Both the position numbers and the translations under genes were made by a program. Positions 41,847 to 49,952 of a stretch of 64,000 nt of DNA are shown here, in pieces. The notes beneath the pieces were generated by a model. That model saw only the letters and a list, made by a program, of their open reading frames with translations. It did not search any database and had not been told where the DNA came from. The stretch comes from UBA7702 sp040776805 (GTDB lineage Bacteria > Bacillota > Dehalobacteriia > UBA7702). Within the stretch, counting starts at the first letter, position 1. Each line of letters begins with the position of its first letter. Location: contig JAXGZS010000003.1 in NCBI GenBank assembly GCA_040776805.1, forward strand, positions 265,547-329,546, given 5' to 3'.

Positions 41847-42066
41847 TTTTCCATCAAGATCAGCCGTAGAGCGTATCCGCAAACAGTACCCAGTGGGTTG
41901 CCGTGTAGAGCTTCTCCGCATGGACGACGTCCAAGCACCGCCGATCGGCACAAAAGGCACAGTCATTGGCGTGGACGACATCGGCAGTATCATGGTTTCA
42001 TGGGATAGCGGCAGCTCTCTCTCCGTTGCTTTCGGCGAGGATTTATGCCGGAAAATTGATAAATAA
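41836..42066 (+). CDS. DUF4314 family protein
   Basis: The 76-residue protein reads YPVGCRVELLRMDDVQAPPIG, then GTVIGVDDIGSIMVSWDSGSS, the core of DUF4314, a small SH3-like beta barrel that accompanies the SF0329-like protein in prophages and conjugative elements. No catalytic residues are apparent. It starts inside the upstream gene, so the two are coupled. Role unknown. Confidence 0.85.
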   Translation: MSNNFPSRSAVERIRKQYPVGCRVELLRMDDVQAPPIGTKGTVIGVDDIGSIMVSWDSGSSLSVAFGEDLCRKIDK

Positions 42067-42140
42067 ATATGGCAGATGAGAACAGTGCCGGAGACGGCTC
42101 TGTTTCTCGTACAGAAAGAATTTAAGGGAAGGCTTGCTTG

Positions 42141-43781
42141 ATGCAGGTCTATTTTTATGCTCGGAAGGAGGTAGCCAATATCCGAAAGCTAAAGAAATAC
42201 AGATCGACACGGTTTAAAGCCACGGATTCCGTTTACGACAAAACCGCCGCCGACTATGCCGTGGCCTTTGTCGAAGCCCTCGCTCATACCAAAGGCACCT
42301 GGGCCGGAAAGCCCTTCGAGCTCATCGACTGGCAAGAGGAGATTATCCGCGATATCTTTGGAACCCTCAAACCCAATGGCTACCGCCAGTTCAACACCGC
42401 CTACGTGGAAATCCCGAAGAAGATGGGCAAAAGTGAACTTGCCGCTGCCGTCGCACTGCTTCTTACCTGCGGTGATAACGAAGAACGCGCAGAGGTCTAT
42501 GGATGTGCCGCAGACCGCAATCAAGCATCCATTGTTTTCAACGTGGCGGCGGATATGGTGCGAATGTGTCCGGCTTTGTCGAAACGTGTCAAAATACTGG
42601 ACGCCACCAAGCGGCTCATCTATCAGCCGACCGGGAGCATCTATCAAGTGCTGTCCGCCGACGTCGGCAACAAACACGGCTTCAACACCCACGGCGTGGT
42701 ATTTGATGAGTTACACACCCAGCCGAACCGAAAATTATATGACGTTATGACCAAGGGCAGCGGCGATGCGAGAATGCAACCGCTGTATTTTCTGATTACT
42801 ACCGCCGGGGATAACCAGAACAGCATCTGCTGGGAGGTTCATCAGAAGGCGTTGGATATTATTTACGGCAGAAAGCACGACCCAACCTTCTATCCCGTCA
42901 TTTACGGCGCGGCGCAGGAAGACGACTGGACTGATCCCAAGGTGTGGAAAAAGGCAAACCCATCCCTTGACATCACAGTGGGCATGGATAAAGTCAGCGC
43001 GGCATTTGAGTCGGCGAGACAGAACCCCGCCGAGGAGAATAGTTTCCGGCAGCTCCGGCTCAACCAATGGGTGAAACAAGCCGTCCGCTGGATGCCGATG
43101 GACAAATGGGATGCCTGCGCGTTCCCTGTGGATGAAATGTCGCTCGAAGGACGTGTCTGCTACGGAGGGCTTGACCTTTCGTCCTCCACCGACATCACAG
43201 CGTTTGTACTGGTGTTCCCGCCACTGGACGATGACGATAAATATTGTGTCCTGCCCTACTTCTGGATACCCGAGGACAATATTACCTTACGTGTTCGACG
43301 CGACCACGTAAATTATGACGTTTGGGAAAACCAGGGCTTTCTGAATACTACCGAGGGTAATGTAGTGCATTACGGCTACATCGAGCAATTCATCGAATCC
43401 CTCGGTGAAAAATACAACATTCGTGAGATCGCCTTTGACCGCTGGGGCGCAGTGCAAATGACGCAGAACCTTGAGGGAATGGGTTTTACTGTCGTTCCCT
43501 TCGGCCAGGGCTTTAAAGATATGTCTCCCTCTACCAAAGAGCTGATGAAGCTAACCTTGGAACAGAAGATCGCCCACGGCGGTCATCCGGTACTGCGCTG
43601 GATGATGGACAACATCTTCATCCGGACAGACCCCGCCGGAAACATCAAACCGGATAAAGAAAAGTCCACCGAGAAGATTGACGGAGCGGTTGCCACCATA
43701 ATGGCGCTGGACCGAGCGATTCGCTGTGGAACGGAAAACGGTGCTTCGGTCTATGACAGCCGGGGCCTTCTGTTCATTTAA
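42141..43781 (+). CDS. Terminase large subunit
   Basis: The 546-residue protein is a Terminase_1-type packaging motor. The ATPase has an atypical Walker A IPKKMGKSEL with K97, and Walker B GVVFDELHT. The nuclease domain shows GGLDLSSSTD and a downstream Asp in NIFIRTDPAGN. It drives DNA into the prohead and cuts it. The frame includes a TTG at 42138, but the ATG at 42141 follows AAGGGAAGG. The 3' end overlaps by eight bases, tail to tail, with the reversed 107-aa gene. Confidence 0.93.
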   Translation: MQVYFYARKEVANIRKLKKYRSTRFKATDSVYDKTAADYAVAFVEALAHTKGTWAGKPFELIDWQEEIIRDIFGTLKPNGYRQFNTAYVEIPKKMGKSELAAAVALLLTCGDNEERAEVYGCAADRNQASIVFNVAADMVRMCPALSKRVKILDATKRLIYQPTGSIYQVLSADVGNKHGFNTHGVVFDELHTQPNRKLYDVMTKGSGDARMQPLYFLITTAGDNQNSICWEVHQKALDIIYGRKHDPTFYPVIYGAAQEDDWTDPKVWKKANPSLDITVGMDKVSAAFESARQNPAEENSFRQLRLNQWVKQAVRWMPMDKWDACAFPVDEMSLEGRVCYGGLDLSSSTDITAFVLVFPPLDDDDKYCVLPYFWIPEDNITLRVRRDHVNYDVWENQGFLNTTEGNVVHYGYIEQFIESLGEKYNIREIAFDRWGAVQMTQNLEGMGFTVVPFGQGFKDMSPSTKELMKLTLEQKIAHGGHPVLRWMMDNIFIRTDPAGNIKPDKEKSTEKIDGAVATIMALDRAIRCGTENGASVYDSRGLLFI

Positions 43782-44097
43782 GAAGGTTCTCACAGGCATA
43801 TTCGACTACACGAAAGTCTTCTTGTCCCATATCAACGATGGTATTTGCTTCTGTACCACGATTATAGCGAAAAATCATGACACTTGGATAAGGGCGCGTG
43901 AGATTGTTGTCATACACAAACAAATAACCGGTATGTTCGTCGAAGTCAACCGACTTGCCACCTGGACGATTGGTCTCTAGTAGCAGCTTCAAAAGATCAA
44001 CATCTCCAAATGGAATGGAGGCTGCAACAATTCCCTGCATCGTTCCATCTGGATTGAGAGCAATGTGCCACATGAGAACTTTATTTCCTTTGTTCAT
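43774..44097 (-). CDS. 107-aa protein of unknown function behind a riboswitch-like leader
   Basis: The protein reads MNKGNKVLMWHIALNPDGTM, IPFGDVDLLKLLLETN and SVDFDEHTGYLFVYDNN, a compact acidic domain with no family I recognise. AAGGAGC lies nine bases before the ATG, inside the 3' arm of a hairpin. It is transcribed against the late genes and its upstream region carries a SAM-clan-like aptamer, a terminator and the hairpin, so expression probably depends on the methyl donor. The product could be related to SAM metabolism or a defence against host methylation, but the sequence does not decide. Confidence 0.55.
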   Translation of the reverse strand: MNKGNKVLMWHIALNPDGTMQGIVAASIPFGDVDLLKLLLETNRPGGKSVDFDEHTGYLFVYDNNLTRPYPSVMIFRYNRGTEANTIVDMGQEDFRVVEYACENLLK

Positions 44098-44100
44098 AAA

Positions 44101-44165
44101 AAGCTCCTTGTAGATTTATTCCTACAAAGAGCATTAAAAAGCAGCCCCATCGTCTGACAGGACTG
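44101..44165 (-). terminator. Terminator and SD-sequestering hairpin of the riboswitch-like leader
   Basis: On the minus strand CAGTCC (44165-44160) pairs with GGGCTG (44147-44142), followed by C and TTTTT (44140-44136), an intrinsic terminator. A second hairpin, GCTCTTTGTAG paired with CTACAAGGAGC (44132-44102), contains the AAGGAG ribosome binding site in its 3' arm and ends in TTTTTATG. Both can be disrupted by pairing of CCTGTCAG (44161-44154) with CTGATGGG of the aptamer's P1 3' strand (44189-44182). Confidence 0.6.
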
Positions 44166-44178
44166 GAAAACACCGTAT

Positions 44179-44269
44179 CACCCCATCAGTCAAGCTTTGG
44201 CACCTTGCCGCAATGCGGTAGGTTGTCGTGCGGTCAACGAGCTTGTCTCTCGCGCACTCTTTATAGGTT
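44179..44269 (-). promoter_or_regulatory. SAM-clan (S-box-like) riboswitch aptamer
   Basis: Read on the minus strand from 44269: P1 5' strand AACCTAT; P2 GTGCG-CGAG-(AGACAAG)-CTCG-TTGAC-CGCAC; the core GACAACCT; P3 CCGC-ATT-GCGG with ACCT/AGGT; then AGGTGCCAA, the conserved joint of SAM-I/SAM-IV aptamers. The P2 loop CAAGCT can pair with AGCTTG after GCCAA, as the S-box pseudoknot does. P1 closes with ATGGGGT. A deviation is CGACAACC where SAM-I has CGGCAACC. A promoter TTGCTT/TATTAT with 16 bases spacing lies at 44303-44276. No covariance model could be run, so the exact class is not fixed. Confidence 0.6.
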
Positions 44270-44315
44270 ATATTAATAATATCACAAATTATCAAATAAG
44301 CAAGGGGGTATTTGC

Positions 44316-45593
44316 ATGAGTATATTTTCCGGGCTGTTCCGCTCCCGCAACAAGCCTCAAAACCGCACGGCGGGCAGCTCCTACAGCTTTTTCTTCGGAG
44401 GCTCCACCTCCGGCAAGGCTGTAACAGAAAGAACCGCCATGCAGATGACGGCAGTCTACTCCTGCGTCCGTATCCTTGCAGAAGCTGTGGCTGGGTTACC
44501 GCTGAATCTGTACCATTATCTGCCGGACGGCGGCAAGGAGAAATCCTACAGTCATTCGCTGTACCGGCTACTCCACGATGAGCCAAACCCTGAGATGAGC
44601 TCCTTTGTTTTTCGGGAAACGCTCATGACACATCTTCTGCTCTGGGGCAATGCCTATGCACAGATCATCCGCAACGGCAAAGGCGAAGTCATGGCACTGT
44701 ACCCATTGATGCCAAACAAGATGAAGGTCGACAGGGATAAGGACGGGCTGCTCTATTATAGCTACAACCATTTCTCGGAAGAATCGCCAACCATGACCCA
44801 CTCAACTGTCATCTTGAAGCCATCCGACGTGCTGCATATTCCGGGTTTGGGCTTCGACGGTCTGGTCGGCTACAGCCCAATCGCTATGGCAAAAAACGCT
44901 ATCGGCATGGCCATAGCCTGCGAGGAGTATGGAGCAAAGTTCTTTGCCAACGGTGCGGCTCCGGGCGGAGTGCTGGAACATCCTGGTACCATCAAAGACC
45001 CACAGCGGGTCCGGGAGGCATGGCAGTCACAGTTCGGCGGCAGCGGCAACAGCAATAAGATCGCCGTCCTCGAAGAAGGAATGAAATACACGCCCATCGG
45101 CATCTCGCCGGAGCAAGCGCAGTTCCTTGAGACGCGCAAGTTCCAGATAAACGAAATCGCTCGAATTTTCCGGGTACCGCCTCACATGGTTGGCGACCTT
45201 GAGAAGTCGAGCTTTTCTAATATTGAGCAGCAGTCACTGGAGTTCGTAAAATACACGCTGGACCCGTGGGTTATCCGCTGGGAGCAATCCATTATGCGGA
45301 CGCTTCTCAGCTCAGACGAAAAAAAACAGTATTTCGTGAAGTTCAATTTGGAGGGTCTGCTTCGCGGCGATTATGCCTCTCGTATGAGCGGCTATGCGAC
45401 TGCCAGACAGAACGGCTGGATGAGCGCCAACGACATCCGCGAGCTTGAGAATCTCGACCGCATTCCCGTCGAGGAGGGCGGCGACCTCTACCTTATCAAC
45501 GGCGCAATGACCAAACTGGAGGACGCAGGGGCTTTCGTAAATACCGGCAGCAATACTGGAAAGGACGGTGAGCAAAACGGCACAGAAAACTAA
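44316..45593 (+). CDS. Phage portal protein (HK97 type)
   Basis: The 425-residue protein has the family pattern: MTAVYSCVRILAEAVAGLPL near residue 45, LLWGNAYAQIIRN near 110, LYPLMPNKM, and GVLEHPGTI with IFRVPPHMVG in the middle. Portals form the dodecameric channel at one head vertex through which DNA enters. The start has AAGGGGG upstream. The DUF1599 gene overlaps its 3' end by 26 bases. It is followed by protease and capsid genes in the standard HK97 order. Confidence 0.93.
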   Translation: MSIFSGLFRSRNKPQNRTAGSSYSFFFGGSTSGKAVTERTAMQMTAVYSCVRILAEAVAGLPLNLYHYLPDGGKEKSYSHSLYRLLHDEPNPEMSSFVFRETLMTHLLLWGNAYAQIIRNGKGEVMALYPLMPNKMKVDRDKDGLLYYSYNHFSEESPTMTHSTVILKPSDVLHIPGLGFDGLVGYSPIAMAKNAIGMAIACEEYGAKFFANGAAPGGVLEHPGTIKDPQRVREAWQSQFGGSGNSNKIAVLEEGMKYTPIGISPEQAQFLETRKFQINEIARIFRVPPHMVGDLEKSSFSNIEQQSLEFVKYTLDPWVIRWEQSIMRTLLSSDEKKQYFVKFNLEGLLRGDYASRMSGYATARQNGWMSANDIRELENLDRIPVEEGGDLYLINGAMTKLEDAGAFVNTGSNTGKDGEQNGTEN

Positions 45594-45882
45594 AACAGAG
45601 CACCACACTGACATCTGCGCAGAGCTGAACGACATCTACCACCGCAAAAACGCCGACTACGGCGACAGCTTCGGTGAGACCTTTCAGAAGCTCGGCATCA
45701 TCAGCGCGATCACACGCATCACCGACAAGGTCAACCGGCTCCAGAGCCTGTGTGTACGAGCGGCACAGGTTCCGGACGAGTCAGTCAGAGACACACTTCT
45801 CGACCTTGCCAACTACGCGATCATGTCGGTGATTGAACTGGAACGCTCGAACAAAAAAGAAACGGAGGCTTCCACTGAATGA
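45568..45882 (+). CDS. DUF1599 / nucleotide-modification associated protein
   Basis: The 104-residue protein (LNDIYHRKNADYGDSFGETFQ, then RITDKVNRLQSLCV and DTLLDLANYAIMSVIELER) matches DUF1599, a helical domain related to MazG-type nucleotide hydrolases. It starts at GTG inside the portal gene after GGAAAGG, and it overlaps the protease start by four bases. In phages such genes may balance dNTP pools. No catalytic proof is visible. Confidence 0.78.
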   Translation: MSKTAQKTKTEHHTDICAELNDIYHRKNADYGDSFGETFQKLGIISAITRITDKVNRLQSLCVRAAQVPDESVRDTLLDLANYAIMSVIELERSNKKETEASTE

Positions 45883-46592
45883 AGAAATTCTGGAACTGGA
45901 CAAAGGATGAAGAGTCCGGCGTCCGCACGCTCTACCTTAACGGCACCATAGCCGAGGAGAGCTGGTTCGATGATGATGTCACCCCGAAAGCGTTCAAAGC
46001 AGATTTGACCGCCGGAGAGGGTGACATTGTTATTTGGATCAATTCTCCCGGTGGCGACTGCGTGGCGGCAAGTCAGATCTACACCATGCTCATGGATTAC
46101 CACGGTTTGGTCACGGTAAAGATCGACGGCATCGCGGCAAGCGCAGCTTCGGTTATTGCGATGGCCGGTACAAAGGTGCTCATGGCTCCCACGGCCCTCA
46201 TGATGGTGCATAACCCTGCATCCATTGCTATCGGCGATACGGAGGAAATGCAGAAAACCATCGAAATGCTGGACGAGGTCAAGGAAAGCATCATCAACGC
46301 TTACGAGATCAAAACCGGGCAGTCCCGCGCTAAGCTCTCCCACCTCATGGATGCGGAGACTTGGATGAACGCAAACAAGGCAATCGAGCTGAGCTTTGCA
46401 GACGGCATTCTGGAGGATGAAAAGAGTCCTTCGGATACCGTCCTTTCTTTTGCCTTTTCCCGCAGAGCAGTTACCAACTCCCTGATGAACAAGCTCTCCG
46501 CCAAGCAAAAGACAGCGAAGCCTGCCATACCCGCCAAACCCGAACGCTCCGTAGACGATCTCATGGAGCGACTTAAACTGATGAAATATTAA
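45879..46592 (+). CDS. ClpP-like prohead maturation protease
   Basis: The 237-residue protein is a ClpP-fold serine protease: INSPGGDCVAASQIYTML forms the oxyanion strand, GIAASAASVIAMAG provides catalytic Ser near residue 88, and MMVHNP provides His at residue 111. Such proteases cut the scaffold region of the capsid protein during prohead maturation. The C-terminal 40 residues are basic and likely flexible. It overlaps the previous gene by four bases; the capsid gene follows after 14 bases. Confidence 0.9.
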   Translation: MKKFWNWTKDEESGVRTLYLNGTIAEESWFDDDVTPKAFKADLTAGEGDIVIWINSPGGDCVAASQIYTMLMDYHGLVTVKIDGIAASAASVIAMAGTKVLMAPTALMMVHNPASIAIGDTEEMQKTIEMLDEVKESIINAYEIKTGQSRAKLSHLMDAETWMNANKAIELSFADGILEDEKSPSDTVLSFAFSRRAVTNSLMNKLSAKQKTAKPAIPAKPERSVDDLMERLKLMKY

Positions 46593-46606
46593 GGAGGATT
46601 ATCACT

Positions 46607-47812
46607 ATGGCTACTATTCTTGAACTGCGTGAAAAGCGCGCAAAGGCGTGGGAAGCTACCAAAGCATTTCTGGACTCTCACCGCACCGAAAAGGGCACTC
46701 TGACCGCCGAGGACGACTCCACATATATCCGCATGGAGCAGGACATTTCTGACCTCAGCAAGGAGATCAGCCGCCTCGAACGCCAGGAGGAGCTGGACGC
46801 GGAACTCTGCAAGCCCGTTAACAAGCCTATCACCGAACGCCCGGACGCCGTCAAGCCAGACACGAAGGTCGGTCGTGCTGCCGACGCCTACAAGTCAGCA
46901 TTTTGGGCGCAGACCCGCGCCAAAGACGGTGTGATTCTGCCGGAGGTTCGCAACGCGCTCCAGATCGGCGTGGACTCCGAAGGCGGTTACCTCTGCCCGG
47001 ACGAGTTTGAGCAAACTCTTATTCAGGCTCTGAAGGAAGATAATATCGTCCGTGAACATGCCCATGTGTTCACTACATCTTCCGGCTCCCATAAGATTCC
47101 CGTCGTAACCAGCAAGGGCACCGCTTCATGGGTGGATGAGGAGGGCGCGATTCCCGAATCTGATGACGTATTCGGTCAGCAGCTCATGGGTGCTCACAAG
47201 GTTGCCACGCTCATCAAGGTGTCTGAGGAGCTTCTAAACGACTCTGCCTTCGAGCTGGAGAACTACTTCATCACCGAGTTTGCCCGCCGTATCGGCGATA
47301 AGGAGGAGGACGCATTTATCAACGGAAACGGCAACAGCAAGCCCACCGGCATGCTGGATGCTACTTCTGGCGCTCCCGTTGGCGTGACTTCCGCAGGAGT
47401 GACTGCTATCACAGCCGACGAGATCATCACCCTCTACTACTCCCTCGGCGCTCCTTACCGTAAGAACGCCATCTGGGTGCTTTCCGATGCGACCATTGCA
47501 GCCATTCGTAAGCTGAAGGACGGCAACGGTCAATATCTGTGGCAGCCTGCGCTCCACGAGGGACAGTTCGACACTCTGCTTGGCAAACGCATCTTCACCT
47601 CTCCGTATATGCCTACGATGGCTGCAGGCAACAAGACCGTTATCTTCGGCGATCTCCAATTTTACTGGATCGGCGACCGTCAGGGCATTACCTTCCGCAG
47701 ACTGAACGAGCGATATGCCGAAACCGGTCAGGTGGGATTCCTCGCATCCAAGCGCGTGGATGGCAAGCTCATTCTGCCGGAGGCTATCAAAGTTCTTCAG
47801 CAGCACGCTTAA
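46607..47812 (+). CDS. Major capsid protein (HK97 fold)
   Basis: The 401-residue protein has an N-terminal coiled-coil scaffolding part (residues 1-105, with DISDLSKEISRLERQEEL), probably removed by the neighbouring protease. The capsid fold follows (GGYLCPDEFEQTLIQALKED, WVDEEGAIPESDDVFGQ and FINGNGNSKPTGML). It builds the icosahedral head. AAGGAGG precedes the ATG. Codon usage is rich in abundant-tRNA codons, fitting high expression. Confidence 0.92.
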   Translation: MATILELREKRAKAWEATKAFLDSHRTEKGTLTAEDDSTYIRMEQDISDLSKEISRLERQEELDAELCKPVNKPITERPDAVKPDTKVGRAADAYKSAFWAQTRAKDGVILPEVRNALQIGVDSEGGYLCPDEFEQTLIQALKEDNIVREHAHVFTTSSGSHKIPVVTSKGTASWVDEEGAIPESDDVFGQQLMGAHKVATLIKVSEELLNDSAFELENYFITEFARRIGDKEEDAFINGNGNSKPTGMLDATSGAPVGVTSAGVTAITADEIITLYYSLGAPYRKNAIWVLSDATIAAIRKLKDGNGQYLWQPALHEGQFDTLLGKRIFTSPYMPTMAAGNKTVIFGDLQFYWIGDRQGITFRRLNERYAETGQVGFLASKRVDGKLILPEAIKVLQQHA

Positions 47813-47825
47813 GGAGGATCGACTG

Positions 47826-48449
47826 ATGAGTTACAACACAAAGAACTATACCGAACAGGGTGGTGAGAAAACCGTCATCGGCGGCACGCTGGAAGTCAAG
47901 GAGGGAGCTTCGGTAACGGGGCTTCCTTCTGCAGTTAACCAAGCTGCCAGCACAGCTACTACCGTAGCAGGAATCAAGGACGATTTCAATTCTTTGCTGT
48001 TGAAGCTAAAGGATGCAGGGATTATGTCACCCGATACATGGAATGTCTCAGTAGCTAATGTCACCACTTCTCTGAGCGAAGATATGACAACCAATCAAAG
48101 CAAAGTCGAATCTATCACTATCGAGGACAATGTCATTACAGTCACTGTTCCGGTTAACGGGCTGATTGCGTATGAAAGCTCGAATCCCGCACAAGGAGTT
48201 CACAAATGGGTTGCCATCCTCATAACCACAGGACTTCCTGGCATCACAGAAGTCAAGTATAACGGCAGTCAACTGACCTCAGCCGATGTAGCTGAGGCTG
48301 CTGCTGTAGGCGGGCAGGCCGGAGATATTCTGATGTGGCTGAAGTGCGACGAAATCATTAATACGCCGAAGTCGTTCTCGCTATGGGCATCCGGTTATCC
48401 CTCTGCCGCATTCTCTGTTGTCATCGCAGAACCGGAAACCGAAGAATAA
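47826..48449 (+). CDS. Head fibre protein-like structural protein
   Basis: The 207-residue protein begins SYNTKNYTEQGGEKTVIGGTL, the start of the phage head fibre family (phi29 gp8.5-like), and has a short helical segment (AASTATTVAGIKDDFNSLL) followed by a beta-rich C-terminal domain. It would decorate the capsid surface. AAGGAGG is present before the ATG at 47826; the longer open frame upstream overlaps the capsid gene. It directly follows the capsid, the usual place for decoration proteins. Confidence 0.7.
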   Translation: MSYNTKNYTEQGGEKTVIGGTLEVKEGASVTGLPSAVNQAASTATTVAGIKDDFNSLLLKLKDAGIMSPDTWNVSVANVTTSLSEDMTTNQSKVESITIEDNVITVTVPVNGLIAYESSNPAQGVHKWVAILITTGLPGITEVKYNGSQLTSADVAEAAAVGGQAGDILMWLKCDEIINTPKSFSLWASGYPSAAFSVVIAEPETEE

Positions 48450-48467
48450 AGAAAGGACGTTGGCGGT

Positions 48468-48806
48468 ATGACGCTGATTGAAAAAGTAAAGGCAAACCTC
48501 ATCCTCGAACACAGCGCGGACGATGCACTCCTGCAGATGTACATCACCGCCGCCGTATCCTATGCCGAGAGCTATCAGCACTTGCCTCCAGGAACCTATT
48601 GCGAGAGTGGAGCTGAAGGCGAATCGGGTGAAGCGTCACGCTTCCCGCCCACCACCGAGCAGGCTGTGATTATGTTGTCCTCCTTCTTTTACGAAAGCCG
48701 GGACGGAAGCACAGCCGGCTTTTTCGGGAATAGCGTGCAAGCTGGCCAGCAGGTGTGGGATACAGTAAATCTGCTTCTTCGACTTGACCGGGATTGGAAG
48801 GTGTGA
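48468..48806 (+). CDS. Head-tail connector (gp6-like)
   Basis: The 112-residue helical protein (MTLIEKVKANLILEHSADDA, then LLQMYITAAVSYAESYQHL, and VIMLSSFFYESRDGS) matches the HK97 gp6-like connector, which forms a ring under the portal. A Gly-Ser-rich insertion occurs near residues 45-60. Two bases of its stop region abut the end of the reversed DUF1413 gene. Confidence 0.82.
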   Translation: MTLIEKVKANLILEHSADDALLQMYITAAVSYAESYQHLPPGTYCESGAEGESGEASRFPPTTEQAVIMLSSFFYESRDGSTAGFFGNSVQAGQQVWDTVNLLLRLDRDWKV

Positions 48807-49073
48807 TTACCGCTTCTGATATCTTTGCTGATTCTGAGGCGTTTTCCCAAGCGGTACAATTAACGCAGCGCCTGCACCTTGTGCAAAGGCGAAAAATGAG
48901 CTTCCAAGCCGAGTGCGGTTTCCTTTATCGATACGATTCCACTCGTATCCGAGAAATAGGTCTTTGACCATAAATTCCTCTCCCGGCAACAAATTGTTGA
49001 TTTCAGCTTGCGAATAAGTAATCAGATCTGTCAGCGATGTGGTACGGGTTATGGGGGTGTTTAAAATAGGCAT
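48807..49073 (-). CDS. DUF1413 family protein (reversed cargo gene)
   Basis: The 88-residue product reads MPILNTPITRTTSLTDLITY, then EFMVKDLFLGYEWNRIDKG and RTRLGSSFFAFAQ, which fits DUF1413, a small domain of unknown function. AAAGGAG lies eight bases before the ATG at 49073; six upstream codons in the frame include the ribosome binding site. It is encoded against the late operon between two connector genes and has its own promoter with palindromic operators. The N-terminal TSLTDLITYSQAE might be a DNA-binding helix, but that is uncertain. Confidence 0.7.
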   Translation of the reverse strand: MPILNTPITRTTSLTDLITYSQAEINNLLPGEEFMVKDLFLGYEWNRIDKGNRTRLGSSFFAFAQGAGAALIVPLGKTPQNQQRYQKR

Positions 49074-49104
49074 GGCTATTTCTCCTTTCAATATACAAGC
49101 TATT

Positions 49105-49151
49105 AGCGAGTAGCTACTATATTTATAACACAGTAGCTACTCGCTTGTCAA
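49105..49151 (-). promoter_or_regulatory. Promoter with twin palindromic operators for DUF1413
   Basis: On the minus strand TTGACA (49146-49151) and TTATAA (49123-49128) are exactly 17 bases apart. The palindrome AGTAGCTACT occurs in the spacer (49132-49141) and again just downstream (49109-49118, as GAGTAGCTACT). Together they form a perfect 14-base inverted repeat, AGCGAGTAGCTACT and AGTAGCTACTCGCT. A repressor would block this promoter completely. The protein that binds is unknown. Confidence 0.75.
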
Positions 49152-49185
49152 TATCTTTCATGAAATTTTTAGGAGATGATTTTGG

Positions 49186-49521
49186 ATGGCATACGGCAAA
49201 ATGAGTACCTTCATTGACATCGTCACCACCAACCCGGTGAAGGACGCGGACGGCTTTGTTACCAAGGGTGACCATATCATTGCTTCCATCCGCGCATACA
49301 AAGAGGACCGCCACGGCAACGAACGGTGGGCAAGCATGGCGGCGTTCAGTGAAGCGACGGCGCTTTTCCGCTTTCGGAAGATTCCGGGTATAGAAATCAC
49401 AACCTCGCTGTTTATCGTCTCCGGCGACGAGCGTTACCGCATTATCACCGTCGAGGATGTTCGCGGACGCGGAATGTACGTTGAGGTGCTTGCAGAAAAA
49501 CAGGAAGGGACGGTGAGATAG
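49186..49521 (+). CDS. Head closure / head-tail joining protein
   Basis: The 111-residue beta-rich protein (KMSTFIDIVTTNPVKDADGF, then RWASMAAFSEATALFRFRKI and RYRIITVEDVRGRGMYVEV) fits the phage head-tail joining family (SPP1 gp16/HK97 gp9-like). It plugs the portal after packaging. The start overlaps nothing; a GGAG-like site is present. The next gene begins at its last base. Confidence 0.85.
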   Translation: MAYGKMSTFIDIVTTNPVKDADGFVTKGDHIIASIRAYKEDRHGNERWASMAAFSEATALFRFRKIPGIEITTSLFIVSGDERYRIITVEDVRGRGMYVEVLAEKQEGTVR

Positions 49522-49952
49522 TGGCAAAAGCTGAAATTAAGATGCCGGAGGATTTTCTTCAAAAAGTATCACGGCTAGGGAAAAAAACCGACGAGATCAT
49601 CCCTCGCATATTGGAGGCGGGCGGAAATGTCGTTCTTGATAAAGTGAAAAGCAATCTGTCCTCCGTGGTCGGCAGCGGCACAAAGGAGAAAAGCCGTTCT
49701 ACAGGCGAACTGGAACGTTCCCTCGGACTTTCTCCAACCATGCAGAATCGGGACGGAAACTGGGATGTAAAGATCGGGTTTTCCGAACCGAGAAGTGACG
49801 GCAATTCCAACGCTAAAATCGCCAACATTCTCGAATACGGCAAATCCGGTCAGCCGCCCAGGCCGTTTTTGAAACCGGCAAGGACGCAGAGCAGAAGCGC
49901 TTGCATCAAGGCGATGAAGGCAAAGTTTCAGAAGGAGGTTGATGAAATATAA
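49521..49952 (+). CDS. HK97 gp10-like tail/neck protein
   Basis: The 143-residue protein starts at a GTG that overlaps the previous stop region and has EDFLQKVSRLGKKTDEIIPR, VVLDKVKSNLSSVVG and ILEYGKSGQPPRPFLKPA. The YG(K)SGQPPRPF segment is the gp10 family signature. It is involved in the head-tail junction or tail completion. GAAGGAGG near its end serves the following gene. Confidence 0.85.
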   Translation: MAKAEIKMPEDFLQKVSRLGKKTDEIIPRILEAGGNVVLDKVKSNLSSVVGSGTKEKSRSTGELERSLGLSPTMQNRDGNWDVKIGFSEPRSDGNSNAKIANILEYGKSGQPPRPFLKPARTQSRSACIKAMKAKFQKEVDEI

